Program-made: the position numbers and the translations under genes
NCBI GenBank assembly: GCA_024278035.1
Contig: JAJRUA010000287.1
Span: 1 to 5,064 of the forward strand
DNA length: 5,064 nucleotides
Reading direction: 5' to 3'
Origin: Planctomycetota bacterium
Lineage (GTDB): Bacteria; Planctomycetota; Planctomycetia; Pirellulales; Lacipirellulaceae
Part shown: positions 1-5,064 of the stretch, in pieces
How positions within the stretch are numbered: the first letter of the stretch is position 1
How the letters are laid out: every line of letters begins with the position of its first letter
Notes under the pieces: model-generated
Told to the model about the DNA's origin: nothing
What the model saw: the letters and a program-made list of their open reading frames with translations, nothing else
The model's database searches: none

Positions 1-358
1 AACTGCTTGTCGGGTTCAAACGTCGCTCAACGGCAACGACACGCTGGGCCAGTCGGGACCGAACCGCCTCGACTTCGGCATCCATGACGGGGTGGAAGTT
101 CTCCTGAGCTTGCTGAGCCAAGGCGGAGTAACGCGAGACGGGCCTTCTTTCCGGCACCACATCGTCGGCAACAATACCGTCGGCAACAATGAGCACCGGT
201 TGGGGGGGCGTCGAAGAGTTCGGCCCAGAGTTCGGCGAAGGACTCACCTCAGGAGCAATAGAAGCCGCGGTGGCGGAATCTTCCGATGGGGCAGCCAGTG
301 GATCGGCTAAGGCAATGCTAAAGGAGAGCGCTAACAACAAGAGCAAATATCGAGTCAT
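1..358 (-). CDS. Secreted protein of unknown function, N-terminal part only
   Basis: I do not recognise this protein. The minus-strand frame opens with ATG at 358-356 and stays free of stop codons to the left edge, giving 119 visible residues; the rest lies outside the window. Residues 1-18 form a classic Sec signal peptide: MTR, a Leu-rich core, then a likely cleavage after Ala-Leu-Ala at 16-18. Residues 19-55 are a low-complexity Ser/Pro/Ala stretch, as in linkers of exported proteins. Residues 57-66 are a tandem IVADG/IVADD repeat. Residues 78-113 are rich in Ala, Gln, Glu and Arg and look helical. The ribosome binding site is weak (AGGT, about 7 bases before the start), so the start choice rests on the signal peptide. 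The gene is divergent from the one beginning at 667. Export is well supported; function and total length cannot be told from here. Confidence 0.72.
   Translation of the reverse strand, partial: MTRYLLLLLALSFSIALADPLAAPSEDSATAASIAPEVSPSPNSGPNSSTPPQPVLIVADGIVADDVVPERRPVSRYSALAQQAQENFHPVMDAEVEAVRSRLAQRVVAVERRLNPTSS
163..192. repeat. Tandem direct repeat, two 15-bp units
   Basis: Two adjacent 15-base units (163-177 and 178-192) share their first 13 bases, CGTCGGCAACAAT. They lie in frame in the minus-strand gene and encode IVADG followed by IVADD, so the protein carries a five-residue duplication just after its low-complexity linker. This fits a recent slippage duplication. It is directly visible; any functional meaning is unknown. 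Confidence 0.8.
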
Positions 359-439
359 CTGTGTGACCTGCGGAGAGTAAGAGACTAACGGGATCGTAAT
401 TACCCAGATAGCGCATCCTTCGCTAACCACCCAGTCCGC

Positions 440-469
440 AATATACTGCCTTGCTCCCTCTCCCGTCTA
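440..469 (-). promoter_or_regulatory. Candidate sigma-70-like promoter for the leftward gene
   Basis: On the minus strand, TAGACG (469-464; 4 of 6 matches to the -35 consensus) is followed after 18 bases by TATATT (445-440; close to the -10 consensus). Transcription would begin near 433 and leave a leader of roughly 75 bases before the ATG at 358. This is a by-eye match in a GC-rich background, and planctomycete promoters are poorly defined, so treat it as a suggestion only. Confidence 0.25.
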
Positions 470-652
470 TCACCTTCCCTTGCGATTTAAGCGGATTGCC
501 GCAAGACGACGGCGACGGAAAGCGAGGTTTTACCCTGAATCTACCGGCGGCTAACGCCGATTCGCTCGCTCCCGATCCCGGTTTCGCTCTTGTCTGAAAG
601 GGCCCGTTCGGCGAACCTTCGGCTCCGACTCCTCCTTCCCGAGCCATGAAAT

Positions 653-657
653 AGGAA
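653..657 (+). promoter_or_regulatory. Ribosome binding site AGGAA that decides the GTG start
   Basis: AGGAA lies 9 bases before the GTG at 667. It supports this GTG over the later in-frame ATG at 712, which has no such site and would remove the hydrophobic signal segment. The AGGAA overlaps the stop of a two-codon frame, ATG AAA TAG at 646-654. The stop TAG at 652-654 also prevents any in-frame start further upstream, including the ATG at 646. Confidence 0.55.
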
Positions 658-666
658 CCCCTAGCC

Positions 667-1512
667 GTGTGTTTGCTCTCCTTTGTTTTCCTGCTCTCAC
701 TCATCTTGACAATGTCGGCCCCCTCCGATGCCGCCCCGCCAGAAACGGTTCACTTCACCAAACGCCCTGCTGAGGTCGGCGATCAGCTTGACCAGACAAT
801 TGGTACCCAAATGTTGCTTGATCTCCGATCGCGTCGTGGGAAGGAGATTCTCGAACAATCGAAAGTCAACAGCCGCCGACAACAGCACAGGCAAGTCACG
901 GCCACCCGTCTTGAAGCGGGGCGGGTTGTCCAGGCGAGCGTCCACTTCTTCACGGCCAGCAAATCCCACAATGACCAAACGATCGCCGACCCCGTGGTTG
1001 GAAAAACTTACCACTGCCGCCGTACGGGCGATCAACTCACCATCACCACCACCGACGGCCAAGTCCCGCCGCTACCCGAATACAAAGTCGTCGCCCGGGC
1101 GATGGACTCGCTCGGCAAGCCGAACCCACTTGCCAATTTCCTTGCCGGAAAAACCGTCACCGTTGGCGAGTCGATCGAGCTCCCTGCCGAAGTCGCCCAG
1201 CGGACGCTTGGTTTTGATAAAAAAATGGGCGACGTAGAAAAGTTCACGCTCACGCTGAAATCAATCGACCAGTCGATCGCCCACTTCGATGCCCAAATTG
1301 AAGCCACCGGCTCGGGCTCATCGCAAATGCGGCTCTTGATCGGCGGTCCTCTTCTGATCGAATCGGGTAGTTGCCGCGTCGTTTCCGCCAAGCTCTCCGG
1401 CCCGATCGGCTTGGCTGAAACCCGAGGCAGCGCCGGCCACATCTACCAAATTGAAGGGACGGGTAGCCTACGTGTGTCCATGCACGCCAAGTACGCAGAC
1501 GATCGACGCTGA
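667..1512 (+). CDS. Secreted protein of unknown function, 281 residues
   Basis: I cannot name a family with confidence. The protein starts at GTG and ends at TGA 1510-1512. Residues 1-16 are strongly hydrophobic (Leu, Phe, Val, Ile), followed by SAPSDAA, consistent with Sec export and cleavage around residues 18-23; no lipobox is visible. The mature part is about 258 residues and mostly soluble, with a likely beta-rich alternating pattern (SVHFF at 91-95, LTITTTDG at 124-131, FTLTLKSI at 193-200). Notable blocks are VGKTYHC at 111-117, LGKPNPLANFLAGKTVTVGE at 149-168 and GSGSSQMRLLIGGPLLIESG at 215-234. Cys117 and Cys236 are the only mature cysteines and could pair. No enzyme motif or membrane segment follows the signal. 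The layout recalls DUF6263-like exported proteins, but this is a loose impression. It is convergent with the DUF481 gene and shares the inverted repeat at 1536-1604. Confidence 0.85.
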   Translation: MCLLSFVFLLSLILTMSAPSDAAPPETVHFTKRPAEVGDQLDQTIGTQMLLDLRSRRGKEILEQSKVNSRRQQHRQVTATRLEAGRVVQASVHFFTASKSHNDQTIADPVVGKTYHCRRTGDQLTITTTDGQVPPLPEYKVVARAMDSLGKPNPLANFLAGKTVTVGESIELPAEVAQRTLGFDKKMGDVEKFTLTLKSIDQSIAHFDAQIEATGSGSSQMRLLIGGPLLIESGSCRVVSAKLSGPIGLAETRGSAGHIYQIEGTGSLRVSMHAKYADDRR

Positions 1513-1535
1513 GCCAGCCACCATCTGAGTGAGGC

Positions 1536-1604
1536 AGGCGAGCCGCGAGCGTCAGCGACTGGAGTGGTAGCGGTCCTCCGGTCGCTGACGATCGCGGCTC
1601 GCCT
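1536..1604. terminator. Long inverted repeat between convergent genes, possible bidirectional terminator or dispersed repeat
   Basis: The left arm 1536-1564 pairs with the right arm 1576-1604. Of 29 positions, 27 are Watson-Crick pairs, one is a G/A mismatch (1549 with 1591) and one is T/G (1560 with 1580). The loop is 11 bases (1565-1575). The right arm ends four bases before the stop codon of the minus-strand gene (1610-1608), and the left arm begins 24 bases after the stop of the plus-strand gene, so a single hairpin lies 3' of both. Neither flank has a T-tract, so it is not a textbook Rho-independent terminator. It may stop or protect both transcripts. The arm sequence GGCGAGCCGCGA...GTCAGCGAC resembles intergenic repeats I associate with planctomycete genomes, an impression I could not check. 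Confidence 0.7.
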
Positions 1605-1607
1605 ACT

Positions 1608-2654
1608 TTAGAGCTTCCAGATCAATAGCACGGAGTAGTTCAGGTTGTGCGGTTCCACGCCGCCCGGGTTGCTGTCGAAGCGGTCTGTAACAGAAAACTT
1701 GAGGCTGATGTTCGAGGGCTGCACGAGTTCGATCTCCATGCCAATATCCGACAAAATGCGGTAATTGCCAAAGTCGGTCCACTCGGGGAAGTAATCCATC
1801 TTGGCGTAGAACTTTTTGTTCTCGCCCACCTGCTGCTCGAAGCTGAAGCCGAAGCTTGCTTCAGCAATCCACTCATCGCCGACCAAAGCGCCAAACTCGC
1901 GCGACACACCTGTACCAACACTGGTGGTAAACTTACCCCACTCTTGATCGATCCATCGGTAGCCGACACCCGTGTTCGCGTTAAGGTTAAAATCGAACGC
2001 TTGGAACTCGTCATAGAACGCCTGTGACAGGACGAACAAGGTCCAGGGAGAATCATCCAGGAGCCAATCGTAGCGAGCGCTTAGCAGGGCGTTGCTTTGC
2101 ACCTCAATGCCGTCGGCCTGGTTCTTATTGTAATAGAGACTTCCGTCGAACTTGTGGTCGTCTGTCTCTCGCTTAACGAAACCACCTGTGCGAAAGCTGA
2201 GCGATTCGCTGGTGCCGCTCGATCCGTTGAGGCCAAGCTCGAAGCCCGAGTCCCACGGCGCCGGGCCAAACCAATAGGTCGGATACCACCAATGTACCTC
2301 GGGTTCTATCTCTATCGTTTCCGTTGCATCAACGTCCGAGGCGACATCAATGGCAGCAACCACCTCGCTGGCCGTTGGAGTGGGGGTCGGCTCGCTTAAA
2401 ACGGTTGCTGCTTGTTCCGAAGGCTCTGGGGCTGGCGGCGTGATCGTCTCCGCTTGAATCGGCGTGATCGGTTTAGGAGTGGTTGCCGGATAGCCGGTCG
2501 AGGGGTAGAGCGCCGGTACCGGGAAGGCAACATCGGTTGTCGGATACGCCTTGATCGGCAGCACCTCAGCGCTCTCCGATTGAGCGAGAGCCGTACCTGG
2601 AAGGAGAACAATGGCTAGCAGCACTAGCATTCGATAGCAGTGAGAATAAAACAT
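1608..2654 (-). CDS. DUF481-type outer-membrane beta-barrel protein with signal peptide and Pro/Thr-rich linker
   Basis: The likely product is a 348-residue exported outer-membrane barrel of the DUF481 family (YdiY-like), whose role is not established. With ATG 2654-2652 as start, residues 1-24 form a signal peptide (Arg8, hydrophobic core 10-18, cleavage after ALA). Residues 26-118 are a Pro/Thr/Ala/Glu-rich linker. From about 122 (WYPTYWFGPAPWDSGFELGL) to the end there is a roughly 215-residue barrel-like part with alternating strands, a Gly-Asn/Ser-rich first hairpin (LNGSSGTSES), DWLLDDSPWTLF, GVGYRW, and a C-terminal strand ending LLIWKL. The frame remains open to GTG 2723, with GGGGGAG only 3 bases upstream. 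That start would put about 31 residues before the hydrophobic core, so I prefer 2654; ATG 2630 is also possible. It lies just downstream of lptD on the same strand and may be co-transcribed. The family call is firm; the linker is longer than DUF481 alone needs. Confidence 0.85.
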   Translation of the reverse strand: MFYSHCYRMLVLLAIVLLPGTALAQSESAEVLPIKAYPTTDVAFPVPALYPSTGYPATTPKPITPIQAETITPPAPEPSEQAATVLSEPTPTPTASEVVAAIDVASDVDATETIEIEPEVHWWYPTYWFGPAPWDSGFELGLNGSSGTSESLSFRTGGFVKRETDDHKFDGSLYYNKNQADGIEVQSNALLSARYDWLLDDSPWTLFVLSQAFYDEFQAFDFNLNANTGVGYRWIDQEWGKFTTSVGTGVSREFGALVGDEWIAEASFGFSFEQQVGENKKFYAKMDYFPEWTDFGNYRILSDIGMEIELVQPSNISLKFSVTDRFDSNPGGVEPHNLNYSVLLIWKL

Positions 2655-2757
2655 AACGGAAAATAAATACGGGTTTCCTGTTCGCGGTTCAAGACGGATA
2701 AGGATTAAATCTTGCCTAAGCACAAACTCCCCCGTTTTTTATTGCGGCTCCGCGCTT
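2655..2757 (-). other. Gap between lptD and the DUF481 gene
   Basis: The gap is 103 bases with the preferred start of the downstream gene, or 34 bases with the GTG at 2723. It holds a purine-rich GGGGGAG (2733-2727), a run of six A residues on the minus strand, and AGGAAA about 20 bases before the ATG at 2654, too far for normal use. A weak promoter candidate, TTGAAC (2692-2687), 17 bases, TATTTA (2669-2664), would start transcription almost at the ATG. No convincing terminator is seen, so read-through from lptD is plausible. Confidence 0.4.
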
Positions 2758-5064
2758 TTATTCCAGCCCGAAAGCTCCGGCAGGCGGGATATCGATGCCT
2801 GTCTTGCGGGTGAGGTTGGACTTGGGCAAGAAGCGGGGCTCGATCAAGAAGCTCAACCCCGTGTTCCCTTTTGAGGCGTCGATGTTCGCTCCGACGGTGA
2901 CGACAAGCGATTCACCAATGCGGCTCAAGGAGAACGTCTGGCCGATGCTCCCCGTATTGCCAAAGTCGATGACGGCCGCAGCAGAGGTGATCCATTTTTC
3001 GTTAAGGCGATAATTGACCCGAGCAGTAAAGAGGTCCGAATTGAACGGGCCGCGGATTGATCGGTAGCCGAGGTAGGCATTGCCGCGTGCCGGTCGGTTG
3101 AGGGCCACGCCTGCTGAGAACGTGTTGAGCCCGTCGGCAAATAGATCGATAAAACCGTCCGAAAGGATGGTTACTCGATCCCCCACATGCCACTGCAAAT
3201 CGTAATCTAGTAAGCCAAAATCCTGGCCCAAGTTATCGCGGTTCTCTTCCGGGAAATAGCTGCCGTTCATGTCGAGCGTTAGCCAATCGACCACCCGTTC
3301 TTGGCCGGGGGCTCCGCGTTTAGTTTGCAATCGATGCCGCATTCCTACACGGGCGACCGACAGGTCATCCACCAACTCGGTCGTGGGCGAAGCGACGTAG
3401 CCCTGAATGCCACTTCGGATCAAGTAGAAACGAGGGTCAGAGGCGATCGGTATCGTGGGAAAGAAGATTCGCCGGCGTATCTCTTCCAGTGCGTTGTCTT
3501 CAATCTCATCGTAAAGGGGCAACTGATCGTAATTGCGTGACGAGTCGGCGTACGACAGCTCCGCATCGAACACAACTTTGTGAGCCAAGCCATTGAGATT
3601 GAACAGTGGATCGCGGACGTTCGGATTGACGGCCCACATCGGCAGGCTCGCCCGGATCCCCGTCTGCATGTAAGCCCGCTGAAGGTCTTGCCCTGTCAGG
3701 TCCTCCCCCCAATGGGCGACTTCGCCCAGGAAGTAGGGTACGACCTTCATGGGCGTGCCATAGGGCGTGAGGTCGATCGGCAAGTCGATCTCTTGCCGCG
3801 TGGCGGCTCGTTCCCCTTGAACATTCGCTTCCCAAGGAAAGAGAAAGTACTGTCCAGCAAGTGTCGCGTTGGAGGGAGTGCTCGAAGGCTTGAGATTCGC
3901 GTAGCCGACATGCGAGTGGGCAAACCAGGTGAGCGTTTCGCCGGCCAAGTCCTGGCCCATCAGGTAATGGTCAAGCCGTGGCAACCATTGCGTCTCGGTA
4001 AAGAAGTTGTTGAGCCGCGTGTTGGCTTCAATGGTAAGCGACTGATTGTCAATTCGACGGCGCAGGCGGAACCCGGTCGATTGGTCGCGTTGTTCGTCCC
4101 ACTCGTTTTCGTAATACTGTTCGAGAAACGTTCGGTCGCTGATCCACCCGACCTCGGCCTGCACCGTCCAGCCGGAAAGCAGCCCATCAGTAACTTGCTG
4201 TTGGTGATTCCAGTAAGCACGGCCCCGATAGCTTTTCTCGGGCACGATGTTTCGCCGACCGAAGCCAAGGTTGTCGGTACCCCGTTCGTCGATAAACCAT
4301 AAGTCGGTCCGGCCCACAGCGGGTCCGTTGGCACCGGCGAAGTGATCCACGTCGTATTCGTAGACCGTTCCGTAACCGAGGCCCCGATCGCTGAGGTAGT
4401 CAAGCCCGACATCCCAATTGGTGCCCGCTGGTGCTTTCGCTCCGAGCAACTGATAGACATCAAAGTCGGCCAGCACCTGAAAGCCGAAGATGCTGTCGTT
4501 ACGAACGCGGAAATCGCTAACGTAGAACGAAGGTTCCTTCAGATCGGTGGCGATCGTTGGCCAGTAGAGCACGGGCGTTTTGCCGATGAAAACACGATTC
4601 GATTCGCTCGTGGCAAGTTGGCGATGATCGAACAACGGGGCTCCCGTGAACGGGTCGGTTGCCTGTTCGCCCGTTCGCGGATCAATGATTGGCTGTTGGT
4701 AATCGTCGAACGTGATCTGCGCGGAACGCAAGCTGTAGCTCGGCTCCTCCAGACGGCTGGTAGTAAACAGAGCGTCGGTCGCTACGAACCGAGAATCGTC
4801 AAGCTGCCGGATTGCGGCCGCTTTGAGCCGTACCAAACCACGGTAGTTGTGATCCCCATCGCCGGGGAGCGGCGTCAATAACTCGGCATCAAGAATAACG
4901 CCCGTCTTGCGGCGAGCATCGTAGAACATTCGCTCGGCATAGACGGTACGGTCTCCCTGGCGGAAAACGATGTTCCCTTCCAAATAAACCTCAAACGGCG
5001 AGTCGCCCGACTGCTGGAAAGTACCAGCGGAAACATTGGAGCCGGCGGTCCAAATAACGGCCCG
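2758..5064 (-). CDS. lptD: LPS-assembly outer-membrane protein LptD/OstA-like, missing its N-terminus
   Basis: LptD, with the lipoprotein LptE, inserts lipopolysaccharide into the outer leaflet of the outer membrane. Here 768 codons are visible before TAA at 2760-2758, and the frame is open to the right edge, so the true start is outside. The TTG at 4983 is only an internal codon. Visible residues 24-65 (FEVYLEGNIVF, GDRTVYAERMFYDARR, then GVILDAELL) match the end of the LptA/OstA-like periplasmic domain. Residues 161-169 GKTPVLYWP and the following DFRVRNDSIFGFQV correspond to the entry of the barrel domain. DYLSDRGLGYGTVYEY (222-237), SDRTFLEQYYENEW (309-322) and QWLPRLDHYL (359-368) are typical LptD barrel patterns. 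A tail of about 20 residues (LPKSNLTRKT to GAFGLE) follows the last apparent strand. There is no cysteine in the visible part, unlike E. coli LptD with its essential disulfides. Family assignment is strong; the substrate in this organism is inferred. Confidence 0.87.
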   Translation of the reverse strand, partial: RAVIWTAGSNVSAGTFQQSGDSPFEVYLEGNIVFRQGDRTVYAERMFYDARRKTGVILDAELLTPLPGDGDHNYRGLVRLKAAAIRQLDDSRFVATDALFTTSRLEEPSYSLRSAQITFDDYQQPIIDPRTGEQATDPFTGAPLFDHRQLATSESNRVFIGKTPVLYWPTIATDLKEPSFYVSDFRVRNDSIFGFQVLADFDVYQLLGAKAPAGTNWDVGLDYLSDRGLGYGTVYEYDVDHFAGANGPAVGRTDLWFIDERGTDNLGFGRRNIVPEKSYRGRAYWNHQQQVTDGLLSGWTVQAEVGWISDRTFLEQYYENEWDEQRDQSTGFRLRRRIDNQSLTIEANTRLNNFFTETQWLPRLDHYLMGQDLAGETLTWFAHSHVGYANLKPSSTPSNATLAGQYFLFPWEANVQGERAATRQEIDLPIDLTPYGTPMKVVPYFLGEVAHWGEDLTGQDLQRAYMQTGIRASLPMWAVNPNVRDPLFNLNGLAHKVVFDAELSYADSSRNYDQLPLYDEIEDNALEEIRRRIFFPTIPIASDPRFYLIRSGIQGYVASPTTELVDDLSVARVGMRHRLQTKRGAPGQERVVDWLTLDMNGSYFPEENRDNLGQDFGLLDYDLQWHVGDRVTILSDGFIDLFADGLNTFSAGVALNRPARGNAYLGYRSIRGPFNSDLFTARVNYRLNEKWITSAAAVIDFGNTGSIGQTFSLSRIGESLVVTVGANIDASKGNTGLSFLIEPRFLPKSNLTRKTGIDIPPAGAFGLE

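Larger units (their letters stand above)
359..666. other. Divergent intergenic region, 308 bases
   Basis: The region separates two divergently transcribed genes for exported proteins. It contains a weak minus-strand promoter candidate (440-469), a short inverted repeat CTTGCG/CGCAAG (479-484 with 500-505) that competes with GCGG/CCGC (491-494 with 499-502), a 5-bp stem CGGCG/CGCCG (545-549 with 555-559), and GGCTC/GAGCC (621-625 with 641-645). No convincing sigma-70 promoter for the rightward gene was found by eye. A stop-free minus-strand frame crosses it, but its composition and position argue against a gene. I see no RNA gene or riboswitch that I recognise. Confidence 0.6.

Noticed and set aside
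423..704. Minus-strand open frame of 93 codons across the divergent intergenic region
   Set aside because: It begins inside the signal-peptide coding part of the opposite-strand gene, has no evident ribosome binding site, is rich in Gly/Ser/Arg/Pro as expected from GC-rich non-coding DNA, and resembles no family I know.
706..711. Perfect TTGACA -35 hexamer
   Set aside because: It lies in the coding region of the signal peptide and no -10-like hexamer follows at 16-18 bases.
728..1237. Plus-strand open frame of 169 codons overlapping the secreted protein gene
   Set aside because: It is in another frame of a gene with a signal peptide and ribosome binding site; its product is Ser/Pro/Arg-rich, as out-of-frame translations of GC-rich genes usually are.
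2724..2757. Possible terminator from GCGG/CCGC and a homopolymer run after lptD
   Set aside because: The stem would have a two-base loop, and on the transcribed strand the run following it is A-rich rather than U-rich.
3580..4302. Plus-strand open frame of 240 codons inside lptD
   Set aside because: It is antisense to a well-supported LptD coding region; the long frame reflects the codon bias of the real gene, and the product shows no domain or signal.
4342..4881. Plus-strand open frame of 179 codons inside lptD
   Set aside because: Same reason: antisense shadow with no recognisable motif, fully within the LptD frame.
4981..4983. TTG as the start codon of the LptD-like gene
   Set aside because: The same frame continues upstream without a stop to the window edge, and the upstream residues (SPFEVY) run directly into the LptA-like domain pattern, so the TTG is internal.

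Overview
The window most likely comes from a Gram-negative-type bacterium of the Planctomycetota, probably Pirellulales-like. This placement is inferred, not proven. It rests on moderately high GC, several secreted proteins of no recognised family, weak or absent Shine-Dalgarno sites, a divergent LptD-type protein, and a long intergenic inverted repeat of a style I associate with that group. No rRNA, tRNA, CRISPR array, transposase or phage gene is visible.

Layout from left to right. Positions 1-358 (minus strand) hold the 5' part of a gene for a secreted protein of unknown function, cut by the window edge. Positions 359-666 are a 308-base divergent intergenic region with a weak candidate promoter and small inverted repeats. 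Positions 667-1512 (plus strand) encode a secreted protein of 281 residues with no family I can name; it starts with GTG behind an AGGAA ribosome binding site. Positions 1513-1607, between two convergent genes, are mostly one 29-pair inverted repeat. Positions 1608-2654 (minus strand) encode a DUF481-type outer-membrane beta-barrel protein with a signal peptide and a long Pro/Thr/Ala-rich linker. Positions 2758-5064 (minus strand) encode the C-terminal 768 residues of an LptD/OstA-type LPS-assembly outer-membrane protein whose start lies beyond the right edge.

The two right-hand genes lie on the same strand, lptD first and the DUF481 gene 103 bases downstream. Both products are predicted outer-membrane barrels, so the right half reads as a small outer-membrane biogenesis or envelope unit. 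All four genes encode exported proteins or have strong export signals. I see no defence, mobile or biosynthetic system. The points most worth a second look are the large inverted repeat, the cysteine-free LptD, the linker-bearing DUF481 protein next to lptD, and the unassigned secreted protein.
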